Origin: Roseiarcus sp963696665 | Lineage (GTDB): Bacteria; Pseudomonadota; Alphaproteobacteria; Rhizobiales; Beijerinckiaceae | Length of the DNA stretch: 64,000 nucleotides | Assembly: GCA_963696665.1 (NCBI GenBank) | Contig: CAVOLE010000008.1 | Coordinates: forward strand, 62,001-126,000 | Reading direction: 5' to 3' | Shown here: positions 18,237 to 27,163 of the stretch, piece after piece | How the letters are laid out: the number at the start of each line of letters is the position of its first letter | Numbering within the stretch: position 1 is the first letter of the stretch | Notes under the pieces: generated by a model | What the model saw: only the letters and a program-made list of their open reading frames with translations | What the model was told of the DNA's origin: nothing | Databases searched by the model: none | Translations under genes and position numbers: made by a program

Positions 18237-19394
18237 ATGCCGAATGACATGACGCCGCCCGAGGGCCCACCGGCCTATATCGATCCCGCGAGCGGGCGGA
18301 AATATCGGATCTCGGAGCCTCGGTGGCGCTCCGACGCCGGCGCGCCGCTCATGATTACGGCTCTGCCAGGCATCGGGCGGGACATGATCGACACTGAGGC
18401 GCGATCGCTGTGGCGCTATGCGGCCGCTCTTCCGGTCGAGGTTCCCGATCCGATCACCCTGGGGGAAGGCCTGACGCCGCTCGTTTCCGCCAAATGGCGC
18501 GGCGTCCCCGCGCGATTCAAGCTCGAGTGGTTTTCGCCGACCGGCAGCTTCAAGGACCGGGGCGCCTTCGTGATGCTCTCGATCCTCCGCAACCAGGGCG
18601 TGACGAAAGTTCTGGAAGACAGCTCCGGCAACGGCGGGGCGGCGATTGCGGGCTATGCCGCGGCCGGCGACCTCAAGGCGAAGATTCTCGTCCCCGCCTC
18701 CACATCGCCGGACAAGACCGTGCAGATGCGTGCTTACGGCGCCGAGATCGAGCGCGTGTCCGGAACGCGTCAGGACGTCAGCGACGAGGCGGTCAGACAA
18801 GCCGAGACGATTTTCTACGCCGGCCACAATTGGCAGCCGTTCTTCCTACAGGGGACGAAGACTTTGGCCTATGAGCTTTGGGAGGATCTCAAGTTCAACG
18901 CGCCGGACAATGTGATCATCCCGACTGGCGCAGGCAGCAACATCCTGGGCTGCGACATCGGCTTCAGCGAGCTCCTGCGCCGCGGCGAGATCGCAAGCCT
19001 GCCCCGGCTGTTCGCGGCGCAGCCCATGAACTGTGCGCCGCTTCACGCGAGCTTCATGGCCGGGTCTGATGATCTGACCCCAGTCGAAATCCGCCCGACG
19101 ATCGCGGAAGGCGCGTCGATCGCTCAACCCGTGCGCGCCCGCGAAGTGCTGGCTGCGCTCCGGCGCTCCCGCGGCGCGACCGTCGCCGTGTCCGAAGCGG
19201 AGGTCGAAAAGGCTTTGTTCGAACTCGCCCGGATCGGCCTCTATGCGGAGCCGACCTCGACGCTCGCCGCCGCCGCGTTCACAAAGCTCATCGAACGCGG
19301 CTTCATTCAACCCGGCGAGACGACCGTGGTCGTGCTGACGGGCGCCGGCCTCAAAACGACACGGCGCATTGGCGAACTCATGGGCGTTCCGTAA
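18237..19394 (+). CDS. Threonine-synthase-like PLP enzyme
   Basis: Fold-type II pyridoxal-phosphate enzyme of 385 aa. The PLP lysine is in SPTGSFKDRGAFVM, the substrate loop is DSSGNGGAAIAGYAAA and the phosphate loop is PTGAGSNILG. GEGLTPLV near the N-terminus is the usual threonine-synthase lead. The C-terminal TGAGLKTT replaces a cofactor-binding glycine loop. It stands alone, next to vapBC and a LysR regulator, so either a second threonine synthase or a related beta-replacement enzyme is possible. The start is ATG 18237. Confidence 0.82.
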   Translation: MPNDMTPPEGPPAYIDPASGRKYRISEPRWRSDAGAPLMITALPGIGRDMIDTEARSLWRYAAALPVEVPDPITLGEGLTPLVSAKWRGVPARFKLEWFSPTGSFKDRGAFVMLSILRNQGVTKVLEDSSGNGGAAIAGYAAAGDLKAKILVPASTSPDKTVQMRAYGAEIERVSGTRQDVSDEAVRQAETIFYAGHNWQPFFLQGTKTLAYELWEDLKFNAPDNVIIPTGAGSNILGCDIGFSELLRRGEIASLPRLFAAQPMNCAPLHASFMAGSDDLTPVEIRPTIAEGASIAQPVRAREVLAALRRSRGATVAVSEAEVEKALFELARIGLYAEPTSTLAAAAFTKLIERGFIQPGETTVVVLTGAGLKTTRRIGELMGVP

Positions 19395-19539
19395 CACGAT
19401 CAGGACGCCCCCATTCGCTTGGCGCCCACTCCCACGAAGACGAATCCGTGGGATTCGACGCCTCGCGCCCTATATTTCTCTTCGCTGACACAGCGCTCAA
19501 AGAGCGCGCCCCCGAGGGGCGGGGTCATGAGGCCGCATT

Positions 19540-20505
19540 ATGGAAATGCAGCAAGTGGTTTATTTCCGCGCACTCTGCGAGGAGCTGAATTTTACGCGGG
19601 CTGCGCGCCGATGCAACGTCTCGCAGCCTTCGCTGACGCGCTCGATCCGGCTGCTGGAAGAAGAATTTGGCGGAGCGCTGTTCCACCGCGAACGCAATCA
19701 CAGCCATCTTTCGGAATTGGGGCAGATCGTAAAGCCCCATCTCGACCAGATCCTGGAGGAGGCTGAGGCCGCGAGCCGGGGAGCGCGCGGTCTGAAGGAG
19801 CTGACGGAGGCGCGGCTAAAGCTTGGGGTGATGTGCACCGTCGCGCCGAGCGATCTCGTCCAGCTCCTGATCGGCGTGCGCGCCCGGCATCCCGGTGTTC
19901 ATCTCGAGGTCATCGACGCCACAGCGGAAGCCCTCGACCACCGGCTTCGAGCGGGGGAAGTTGAAGCGGCGATCTTTGCCGGCCCGGACGAGGCGCGAAA
20001 GCCGCATTTGCACTACCTGCCGCTTTTTCGCGAACCGTTCGTCATCGTCATCGGGTTCGATCACAGGTTCGCCAACCTGGAGGCCGTGCGGGTCTCCGAT
20101 CTCAACGCGGAAGCATATTTGCGGCGGGTCAATTGCGAAGTCGCGGACGTCTTCGGACACAGTCTCAACGAGCATAATAGCCGCCCGCGGATCGTCTATC
20201 TGAGCGATCGCGACGACTGGATTCTGGCGATGGCCGCGGCTGGCGCCGGTTACGCCTTCATGCCGGCGCGGTCGGTCGCCCATCGGGACGTGGTCGCCAA
20301 GCCGTTGATCAATCCCGAGATCTGGCGCGAGGTCAGCCTGGTGACGGTCCGAGGCCGGCCGCATTCTCCGGCAGTCGGCGCTTTGGTCCGCGAAGCCATG
20401 CAAAGCCGTTGGGGGAATGAGCGCGCCCTTGCCGCCGTGCGGTTTGAGCGACAGCCTCGGAGCGCTAAGGGTCGCTCGGGACGCGACGACCGGTTACGGC
20501 CCTAG
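19540..20505 (+). CDS. LysR-family transcriptional regulator
   Basis: A 321-aa regulator with an N-terminal winged helix (residues 1-60: FRALCEELNFTRAARRCNVSQPSLTRSIRLLE) and a periplasmic-binding-protein-like effector domain. LARIGL-type effector residues cannot be tied to a ligand. The C-terminal 25 residues are basic and variable. No divergent target gene adjoins it, since the gene upstream runs in the same direction 145 bp away. Confidence 0.92.
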   Translation: MEMQQVVYFRALCEELNFTRAARRCNVSQPSLTRSIRLLEEEFGGALFHRERNHSHLSELGQIVKPHLDQILEEAEAASRGARGLKELTEARLKLGVMCTVAPSDLVQLLIGVRARHPGVHLEVIDATAEALDHRLRAGEVEAAIFAGPDEARKPHLHYLPLFREPFVIVIGFDHRFANLEAVRVSDLNAEAYLRRVNCEVADVFGHSLNEHNSRPRIVYLSDRDDWILAMAAAGAGYAFMPARSVAHRDVVAKPLINPEIWREVSLVTVRGRPHSPAVGALVREAMQSRWGNERALAAVRFERQPRSAKGRSGRDDRLRP

Positions 20506-20557
20506 CACGGTCCGTAACGGCGTCCCCGACCCAGAGCACGCGTCGGCGCCTCCTCCA

Positions 20558-21007
20558 CTATCCCGATCCAAGCTTGCGGGTGAAGCCGGACAGGGAAATA
20601 TCCGTGCTCATCTGCATCACGGCGGCGTTCTGGACCTCGACATGGGCGGTCCGGCCTCGCTTGAAGGCGACGAGAAACCGTGAATAATCGGGGCTTGTTC
20701 GCCGGAAGAAGAGCCGGCATTGGGCGCCGTCGTCGCCGAATTTGCAATCGTCGGCGGTGAGGATGCGCGAAAACAGCCGTTCCCGGGCGTGATCAATCCA
20801 AATCGACAGTTTGGCGCCCGGATTGCCGACCCGATGCGTCTCGACGCGAAGCCCGTCGACGCCGCCCCGGACGCCAAACGAGAACGTCACGTTCCGCCCG
20901 GACGGATCGCCCGCCATCAGTTGCGCGGAGGACCTCGCCTGAGCGAGCGATGGAGCGAGCGCCGCCGCGCTGATAAAAACCGTGGCCGCGATGAAATGCC
21001 TGATCAT
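20558..21007 (-). CDS. Exported protein of unknown function
   Basis: A 149-aa protein with a cleavable signal peptide (hydrophobic residues 7-19, likely cleavage after AQA). The mature part has two cysteines (ADDCKF, AQCRLFF) that could form a disulfide, and a conserved-looking end HVEVQNAAVMQMSTDISLSG. The overall layout is reminiscent of IalB-like periplasmic proteins, but I cannot establish membership. It follows the 411-aa exported protein on the same strand with a 73-bp gap. Confidence 0.7.
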   Translation of the reverse strand: MIRHFIAATVFISAAALAPSLAQARSSAQLMAGDPSGRNVTFSFGVRGGVDGLRVETHRVGNPGAKLSIWIDHARERLFSRILTADDCKFGDDGAQCRLFFRRTSPDYSRFLVAFKRGRTAHVEVQNAAVMQMSTDISLSGFTRKLGSG

Positions 21008-21080
21008 TTTGGATTGTCCCGAGCGTGAAATGGCGGAAGCGCCGGGCCGCTTGAGCCCAGCGCTTCATTTGAGCGACGGC

Positions 21081-22316
21081 TCAGTTGATGCGGTAGACGA
21101 CGGGGCAGTTGACGATGAATCCGACCGCCTTGGGCTTGCCCCCCGCGATGCTCTGGATGATGCCGCGTTCGCCCGCGTCCTCGATGGCGATCGCATCCGT
21201 CATCTTGGTGCGGTAGCCCTTTTCGATGGCGTCCGCCGTCCATTTGACGGGGAACAGGCGCCACAGCGGGCTGTAGTCCAGGTTGATGGTCGGGATGCCG
21301 CCGAGCACGTTCAAAGGCCCATGTGTTCCTTTGTCCGAAAGCGCGCTGTCGAGACCCTGGCGGAACGGGTTGTCGACGCCCGTCGGCCCATTCACGAACA
21401 CATAGATGCGCTCGGCGGCCTCCCCTGGCGAGGCGTCCTCGAGCGCGAACGGCACGTCCTTCAGGGCGGGCGTGTAGGTCGCGCCTTCAAGCGCGGCGAC
21501 GACCGGGTCGTTGGCTTCCGTGGAGAGATAGAAGATCGGCTTGCCGAACGTGTAGCCGAGGGTCAATTTGAGTGTGACCGTGCCGTCGCGCGGACAGATC
21601 TTGACGACCTTGTCCTCCACTTTCGAATAATCCACGTTTCCGTCGCACATCTTGTTGAGGTCATCGTCTGAAACGTTGAACGCCACCATCGGCATGTCGA
21701 AGAGCGCGTTCTTGGCGTTGGCGAATTGCACCAGCGGCGAATAGTCGGCGTCGCCCACCGACCCGGGCTGAACCGCCTTGGGCGGGAAGAAATTCGGCGC
21801 CTCGCCCGGCGTCACGCTGTGCACCGGCGAGAAGTCGACTTTCCCGGATTTGAAAACGATTGTGCCGTCCTTATCAATGCGCGCCTCGCGCGCTGCCTTT
21901 CCGGTCACCGCGTAGGCCAGTTTCGGCGAATAGTCGACGCCATGGAGATTGGCGAGGTTGGGATCGGTGGTGTCGGTCATGATCGACCAGACCAGTTCGC
22001 CCGATTCCAGCCGCCCTTTTCGCAACGGGAGAGTTGCTGTGCCGGCGTCGAGGTCGACGATCGCCGACTTCATCAGCAGCACCGGTCCGAGAAAGGAGGG
22101 ATCGACTTCCGATGGCGAAGGCTGCGCGGTGATCATGACCTGATCCGGATAGATCGATTTGGGAGCGGGACGAATTTCGGACAACGGCGGACCTTCCACG
22201 CCGCGGTTGATCACCGCCGCTGATGCTGCGGCTGGCAAGCCAGCGCAAATCATTCCAACAAGACAAAGCGCAGCGATTTGATCGCCGCGCGGGCGCAGAA
22301 TATCGCTCATTTTCAA
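21081..22316 (-). CDS. Large exported protein of unknown function
   Basis: A 411-aa protein with a signal peptide (hydrophobic residues 14-33, AASAA cleavage). The mature part repeats the motif DYSP(K/L) three or four times (GVDYSPKLAY, ADYSPLVQF, NLDYSPLWRL), has KVDFSPVHSVTPGE, and two cysteines around the centre (KMCDGN, KICPRDG). It looks like a secreted beta-rich repeat protein. No catalytic motif was recognised. It shares its 5' intergenic region with rpsT. Confidence 0.75.
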   Translation of the reverse strand: MKMSDILRPRGDQIAALCLVGMICAGLPAAASAAVINRGVEGPPLSEIRPAPKSIYPDQVMITAQPSPSEVDPSFLGPVLLMKSAIVDLDAGTATLPLRKGRLESGELVWSIMTDTTDPNLANLHGVDYSPKLAYAVTGKAAREARIDKDGTIVFKSGKVDFSPVHSVTPGEAPNFFPPKAVQPGSVGDADYSPLVQFANAKNALFDMPMVAFNVSDDDLNKMCDGNVDYSKVEDKVVKICPRDGTVTLKLTLGYTFGKPIFYLSTEANDPVVAALEGATYTPALKDVPFALEDASPGEAAERIYVFVNGPTGVDNPFRQGLDSALSDKGTHGPLNVLGGIPTINLDYSPLWRLFPVKWTADAIEKGYRTKMTDAIAIEDAGERGIIQSIAGGKPKAVGFIVNCPVVYRIN

Positions 22317-22560
22317 TGCTCCAGTAACGGGTTATTGGGACGGCCTCTCTAGACGGCAGCGGCCGCTTTAAGACTGATGGTCATTATCGGTGATCAGCTC
22401 CGAGCGGAAATTCCTTGTCGCTATACTTTTAATAGCCGCATGCTATTGAAGGCCCCCCCCGGACGGCCGCCTTTTGTTCAAACCGGCGGCTTGGCGGGGC
22501 GCGGTCTTCGTCCAGCGATTTTTGCCCCGGCCGTCTGCGGGCGTCTGCGGGGCTTGCCGG

Positions 22561-22590
22561 TTGACGCCTCGCGTCCGACCTGCCTATAAG
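22561..22590 (+). promoter_or_regulatory. Putative rpsT promoter
   Basis: TTGACG (22561-22566) and TATAAG (22585-22590) separated by 18 bp, 81 bp upstream of the rpsT ATG. Both boxes match the sigma-70 consensus at five of six or near that. The 355-bp divergent region to the left (22317 on) holds nothing else recognisable beyond a poly-C run near 22455. Confidence 0.55.
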
Positions 22591-22603
22591 CCCGGCCGAG
22601 CAA

Positions 22604-22636
22604 GGCTGGGCTTGAAACCCGGCCCGTTTATTTTTT
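22604..22636 (+). terminator. Terminator-like hairpin in the rpsT leader
   Basis: GGCTGGG (22604-22610) pairs with CCCGGCC (22618-22624) across a 7-nt loop, and a T-rich run (22626-22636) follows. It lies between the predicted rpsT promoter and the start codon, the position of an attenuator. Another folding or use as an RNA stabiliser is possible. Confidence 0.45.
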
Positions 22637-22671
22637 GACCGGCGCCAGAGGCGCCGCAGGAAAGAAAGTCC

Positions 22672-22938
22672 ATGGCCAATACCAAGTCGGCCCAGAAAGC
22701 GGCCCGCCAGACCATTCGCCGCACTGCTGTGAACAAGTCGCGCCGCACCGAGATGCGCACCTACGTCCGCAAGGTCGAGGAGGCGATCGCCGCCAAGGAC
22801 CCGACGGCCGCCTCCGAAGCGTTGAGCGCGGCCGAGCCTAAGCTCGCCCGGGCGGCGCAAAAGGGCATCGTGCACAAGAACGCTGCGTCGCGCAAAATCT
22901 CGCGCCTGACCAAACGGGTCAAGGCGCTCGCCGGCTGA
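22672..22938 (+). CDS. rpsT: 30S ribosomal protein S20
   Basis: An 88-aa helical 16S rRNA-binding protein beginning MANTKSAQKAARQTIRRTA, with HKNAASRKISRLTKRV near the end as in all S20 proteins. AGGAAAG precedes the ATG. In many alphaproteobacteria rpsT lies beside dnaA; here a DUF3297 gene follows instead and no DnaA-box cluster was seen. Confidence 0.97.
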   Translation: MANTKSAQKAARQTIRRTAVNKSRRTEMRTYVRKVEEAIAAKDPTAASEALSAAEPKLARAAQKGIVHKNAASRKISRLTKRVKALAG

Positions 22939-22980
22939 TCGCTTCGGCCGCCCGTCCGGGCCTAAGCGTCCATCTCCCCG

Positions 22981-23262
22981 ATGACCGACGTTCCGCCCGA
23001 CCGGCTCAGCGTCGACCCCTCAAGTCCGTTCTACGACGAAGCGGCCCTCGCGCGGGGCGTCGGCGTGCGTTTTCGCGGCGTCGAGCGGCGCGACGTCGAG
23101 GAATATTGCGTGAGCGAGGGCTGGATCCGGGCGGCGGCAGGCAAGGCGCTCGACCGCCGAGGCCAGCCGCTCGTGATCAAGATGACGGGCGCCGTCGAGC
23201 CCTATTATCTCGTGCCGTCGACCGACGAAGCAGCTGATCCGGAGGCGCCGCCTGCTGGCTGA
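22981..23262 (+). CDS. DUF3297 family protein
   Basis: A 93-aa protein with the DUF3297 core: LSVDPSSPFYDE, then GVRFRGVERRDVEEYCVSEGWI and the end KMTGAVEPYY. Function is unknown in the family. It begins 42 bp after rpsT and may be read through from it. Confidence 0.85.
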   Translation: MTDVPPDRLSVDPSSPFYDEAALARGVGVRFRGVERRDVEEYCVSEGWIRAAAGKALDRRGQPLVIKMTGAVEPYYLVPSTDEAADPEAPPAG

Positions 23263-23277
23263 GAGCCGGACCCTTCC

Positions 23278-23388
23278 CTTCTCCGCCGGGGAGAAGAGCC
23301 TGCCCCCGGGCGAAGACCCGGGGGTGGCCCGAAGGGCCGATGAGGGCCCGCATGGCGAGGACGGCGCGCTTCGCGCGCCAACCCTCGG
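23278..23388. repeat. Palindromic intergenic repeat (REP-like)
   Basis: Three consecutive hairpins: CTTCTCC/GGAGAAG (23278-23296), CCCCCGGG/CCCGGGGG with a 6-nt loop (23303-23324) and GGCGCGC/GCGCGCC near 23365-23381. The run of short palindromes between converging coding signals is the style of dispersed REP elements. A second copy is not present in this window, so dispersal is untested. The middle hairpin could also end the rpsT message. Confidence 0.5.
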
Positions 23389-23463
23389 TCCTGTCGAACG
23401 CTTGCATTAGCGCTCAGCAAGCCCATCTCGTTGCAATAAGAGAGCCGCCTATAAGGATCGGCC

Positions 23464-24672
23464 ATGACGCTCCGTGCGGATTTCACCAGTCAGGCCTACT
23501 TCCGCAACCCAGCGGCGGAGATCGAGAAGCTGAGGGCGGCGGGGCCGGTCGTCGAGGTTCGGTATCCGCTCGTCGGGACGGTTTGGACGACCACGACGCA
23601 GGACCTGGCCAATCAGGTCTTGAGAGACAGCCAGACCTTCACCCTGCGAAAGGACGACGGCGAGGTCCTAGGGTTTCAGTGGTGGATGCCGAAAATCCTG
23701 CACACAATCTCGAACAACATGCTCGTGGCCGACGAGCCGGACCACACCCGCTTGAGAGGCATCGTGGACGAAGCGTTTCGTCGGCAGGCCGTGCTTGAAA
23801 TGGAGCCTCGCATTCTGGCGATCGCTGGCGAACTGGCCAACGCGCTGTTTGCGGACGGAAGCCCCGCCGATCTCGTCGACCGCTATGCGCGAAGGCTGCC
23901 GCTTTCGGTGATCTGCGAGCTTCTTGGGCTGCCTCTCGCCGACCGGCCGAAATTCAGCGCCTGGGCCAGCGGCCTCACGCGTTTCAACGGGGCCTTTGGT
24001 CTGCTCACGGCCGTTCCGAAGATCTTCGCCATGAAACGCTACATGGAGGAGCGCCTGGACGCCACGCGCGAGACCGGCGGCGAAGGACTGATCGCGGAGC
24101 TTGTGCGCGTCGAAAAAGAGGGAGGACGAATCAGCCGCGACGAGATGGTGGCGATGTTGTTCCTGCTCTTGTTCGCCGGTCACGAAACCACGACGCATCT
24201 CATCAGCGGGTCCGTTCGCGAACTCCTGCGCAATCCTGGACTGCGCGATTGGCTGGAAGAGGATTGGAGCCGGGCTGACCTCGCCGTCGAGGAGTTTCTG
24301 CGGTTCGTTTCCCCGGTGCAGTTCACCAAGCCGCGCTTCGTGCGGAAGGACGTGGAGCTTGGGGGCGTCCGGTTGAAGAAGGGCAAAAAAATCATGCCCA
24401 TGCTGGTCGCCGGGAACTTCGATCCGCAAGCGAACGAACATGCCGAGAAGCTCGATCTTGAGAGAAGGCCGAACCGGCATGTCGCCTTCGGCGCCGGGAT
24501 TCATTTTTGCTTAGGCCATCAGCTCGCGCGTATCGAAGGTAAGTGCGCGCTACGAGCCTTGTTCGAGCGTTGGCCGAAGCTTGAGCTCGCTATCGAGGAT
24601 TCGAGCCTCCGCTGGCGCAGGCGAGCAGGTCTCCGGGCCATCGAGCAATTGCCGGTCGCGGCGGGCCATTGA
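23464..24672 (+). CDS. Cytochrome P450
   Basis: Soluble bacterial P450 of 402 aa. The I-helix oxygen-activation motif is LLFAGHETTTHLI, the ExxR helix is AVEEFLRFVSP, and the haem-thiolate loop is FGAGIHFCLGHQLAR with the proximal cysteine. No ferredoxin or reductase gene adjoins it, so its redox partner is elsewhere. The substrate is unknown. Confidence 0.95.
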   Translation: MTLRADFTSQAYFRNPAAEIEKLRAAGPVVEVRYPLVGTVWTTTTQDLANQVLRDSQTFTLRKDDGEVLGFQWWMPKILHTISNNMLVADEPDHTRLRGIVDEAFRRQAVLEMEPRILAIAGELANALFADGSPADLVDRYARRLPLSVICELLGLPLADRPKFSAWASGLTRFNGAFGLLTAVPKIFAMKRYMEERLDATRETGGEGLIAELVRVEKEGGRISRDEMVAMLFLLLFAGHETTTHLISGSVRELLRNPGLRDWLEEDWSRADLAVEEFLRFVSPVQFTKPRFVRKDVELGGVRLKKGKKIMPMLVAGNFDPQANEHAEKLDLERRPNRHVAFGAGIHFCLGHQLARIEGKCALRALFERWPKLELAIEDSSLRWRRRAGLRAIEQLPVAAGH

Positions 24673-24699
24673 ACGGAGTTCGACGCTTGGCCAATGCGC

Positions 24700-24957
24700 T
24701 CAGCTGGCGCGCCTTGCGAGTTCGACGGAGCGGTCGACGATCGCCCTGAACGCATCGGATTTCGCCATTTCGAGGTGGTCGACCTGCACCTCGGAAAGGT
24801 AAGCATAGAGCTTATCCTTGCAGTCGCCGGCTATGATCCGGTCGTAAAGCGTCTCGGCATAGGTGAAGAGCTCGCCCTCGTTGCAATCGGCCGGCAAGTC
24901 CCATGTGTTGCGCATGACCTCGACAATCTCGCCGATCTGCGCGGTTTTGTCGGCCAT
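24700..24957 (-). CDS. Small hypothetical protein
   Basis: An 85-aa acidic, soluble, predicted helical protein (MADKTAQIGEIVEVMRNTW) with two cysteines (PADCNEG, AGDCKDK). It lies between P450 (convergent) and kdsD. No family recognised; codon use and the compact fit of the frame support a real gene. Confidence 0.6.
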   Translation of the reverse strand: MADKTAQIGEIVEVMRNTWDLPADCNEGELFTYAETLYDRIIAGDCKDKLYAYLSEVQVDHLEMAKSDAFRAIVDRSVELARRAS

Positions 24958-25072
24958 CGCCCGGCTCCTCTGCCTGCGGTCAAGTGACGGAAAAAGGCGC
25001 CCAAATCATTGAAAACGCTGCCTCGCGTCCAAAACCGATCACCGCGCGCCAGCACGAATTCTTTGCGCCCCG

Positions 25073-26074
25073 TCAGAACGCCCCGATGCGCATGAGATCG
25101 TGAAAGTTCACGATTTCAACCACTTGGCCACGCTCGACGACGAGAAGCGCCTGGATCTTGTGGCTGATCAGCTCGAGCGCTTCCGCGACCAGCGCATCCG
25201 GCGCGATCGTGCGCGGGCGCCGGGTCATGATGGCGCCGACGCGCGTGTCGAGGGAGAAACTGGGCCTGAGGTGTCGGCGCAAATCGCCGTCGGTGACGAT
25301 GCCGGCGAGCCGCCCGTCGTCTTCGAATACGGCGACGCAGCCGAAGCCCTTCGACGTCATCTCGACGAGAGCCTCGGCCATTCGGGCGCTCGCCTCGATG
25401 CGCGGCACGCGGTCGCCGGTATGCATGACTTCCCGCACATGCATGAGTTTGGCCCCGAGCTTGCCCCCGGGGTGAAGGGCGCGGAAGTCGAGCGCGGTGA
25501 AGCCCCGGCCCTCGAGCAGCGCAATCGCCAAGGCGTCTCCAAGGACCAGCTGCATCGTCGTCGAGGTGGTTGGGGCTTCGAGACCGTTGGGGCTGGCCTC
25601 TGGCGCGCCTGGCATCGTGAGACAAACGTCGGCCTCGCGGCCGAGCGTGCTGCTAGCCTCAGCGGTCATCGCGATCAACGGTATCGCGTAGCGCTTGGCG
25701 AATGTCACGATCGCAGCCAGTTCCGCGGTCTCGCCGGACCAGGAAACGGCCAGAACGACGTCGCCGATCTGCACCATGCCGAGGTCGCCATGGCTCGCCT
25801 CGGCCGGATGGACGAAGAAGGCAGGCTCCCCTGTCGAGGCAAGGGTCGCGGCGATCTTGCGCGCGATATGGCCGGACTTGCCGATGCCAGTCACGATGAC
25901 CCGACCGGGCGCGGCCGAGATCGTCTTGACCGCTTCCGAGAACGCGGCCCCAAGTCCGCCGTCGCGCTGAGTGCGGATCGCGTCCTCGAGCGCTTCCAAG
26001 CCCTTGCGCTCGTTGGCGATGGTGCGGAGCGCCGACAGGAGGGCGCTGGTCTGTTCCTGAATTATTTCCCGCAA
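25073..26074 (-). CDS. kdsD: Arabinose-5-phosphate isomerase KdsD (KpsF/GutQ family)
   Basis: Converts ribulose-5-phosphate to arabinose-5-phosphate for KDO in lipopolysaccharide. The 333-aa protein has an N-terminal SIS domain (about 45-180: VTGIGKSGHIARKIAATLASTG, HGDLGMV, SWSGETAEL) and a pair of CBS domains (about 205-333: MHTGDRVPRI, GIVTDGDLRRHL). The start used is the first ATG; a later start is possible. galU lies 45 bp upstream in the same direction. Confidence 0.93.
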   Translation of the reverse strand: MREIIQEQTSALLSALRTIANERKGLEALEDAIRTQRDGGLGAAFSEAVKTISAAPGRVIVTGIGKSGHIARKIAATLASTGEPAFFVHPAEASHGDLGMVQIGDVVLAVSWSGETAELAAIVTFAKRYAIPLIAMTAEASSTLGREADVCLTMPGAPEASPNGLEAPTTSTTMQLVLGDALAIALLEGRGFTALDFRALHPGGKLGAKLMHVREVMHTGDRVPRIEASARMAEALVEMTSKGFGCVAVFEDDGRLAGIVTDGDLRRHLRPSFSLDTRVGAIMTRRPRTIAPDALVAEALELISHKIQALLVVERGQVVEIVNFHDLMRIGAF

Positions 26075-26119
26075 TCTATCATTCGCGAGCGAGAATGGAA
26101 AACCTTGCCACCGCCACAG

Positions 26120-27016
26120 TCAGCCGCCCTTGCCCGTGAAGCCCAGTTGGCGCAACACCTCCTTAAGGCCGGGCGCGATATCGCTCCGGTCGAGCGCGAA
26201 GGCGAGGTTGGCGCTGAGAAAACCAAGCTTCGAGCCGCAATCGTAGGTTCGCCCGTCGAAACGCGCGCCATGGAACGACTGCGTGCGGGAGAGCTCAATC
26301 ATGCCGTCCGTCAATTGGATCTCGCCCCCGGCGCCCTTTTCGACCTGCTCAAGAATCGGAAAAATCTCCGGCTGGAGAATGTAGCGGCCCGAAATAATGA
26401 GATTGGAAGGCGCCGTTCCCTGCTTTGGCTTTTCGACCATTTTGGTGATCTCGAAAGTGGCGCCGTGGTCAGCGCCGACCCCGACAATTCCGTATTGATG
26501 GGTCTCGGCGGCAGGGACCTCTTCGACCGCAATGATGTTGCCGCCGTGCCTCTCGTAAGCCGCCACGCACTGGGCGAGGCAGCGTCCGCCATCGGATCCG
26601 GCCCTCGTGACCATATCCGGCAACAGGACCGCGAAGGGTTCGGCGCCGACGATCTCACGCGCGCACCAGACGGCGTGGCCGAGGCCCAGCGGGGCCTGCT
26701 GGCGCGTGAAGCTGGCCGCGCCAGCGGGCGGGAGATCGGCCATGAGCGCCTTGTATTCACGCTCCTTCCCCCGTCGCTTGAGCGTGTCTTCCAGTTCGTA
26801 AGCGTTATCGAAGTGGTCTTCGATGACGGCTTTGTTCCGCCCGGTCACGAAGATGAAATGCTCAATGCCCGCTTCCCGAGCCTCATCGACGACATGCTGA
26901 AGGATCGGCCGGTCAACCACGGTCAGCATCTCCTTGGGGATCGCCTTGGTCGCAGGCAGAAACCGTGTGCCGAGACCCGCGACAGGCAGCACGGCTTTGC
27001 GTATGGGTTTATCCAT
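26120..27016 (-). CDS. galU: UTP--glucose-1-phosphate uridylyltransferase
   Basis: A 298-aa enzyme making UDP-glucose. It begins MDKPIRKAVLPVAGLGTRFL, with PATKAIPKEML as nucleotide loop and the later EKPKQGTAPSNL substrate segment. Divergent from galE by 147 bp, so the two share a control region, in keeping with UDP-glucose/UDP-galactose supply. Confidence 0.96.
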   Translation of the reverse strand: MDKPIRKAVLPVAGLGTRFLPATKAIPKEMLTVVDRPILQHVVDEAREAGIEHFIFVTGRNKAVIEDHFDNAYELEDTLKRRGKEREYKALMADLPPAGAASFTRQQAPLGLGHAVWCAREIVGAEPFAVLLPDMVTRAGSDGGRCLAQCVAAYERHGGNIIAVEEVPAAETHQYGIVGVGADHGATFEITKMVEKPKQGTAPSNLIISGRYILQPEIFPILEQVEKGAGGEIQLTDGMIELSRTQSFHGARFDGRTYDCGSKLGFLSANLAFALDRSDIAPGLKEVLRQLGFTGKGG

Positions 27017-27163
27017 GGATGCTTGGTTCCTCGGTCGACGAAGGTGGAAGGGAGGCGAGGCTAGCGAAACCCTGATATCCGACTATCAGTTCCGGCCAAG
27101 CCGTTCTACGCGGCTTTTTTTCGCTAATTCGATGTTAGGCCGAGCACGAAGGGGGCTTGTCTC

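Noticed and set aside
22317..22671. Replication origin beside rpsT
   Set aside because: In relatives dnaA can neighbour rpsT, but no TTATCCACA-type boxes, AT-rich unwinding segment or dnaA gene are present here.
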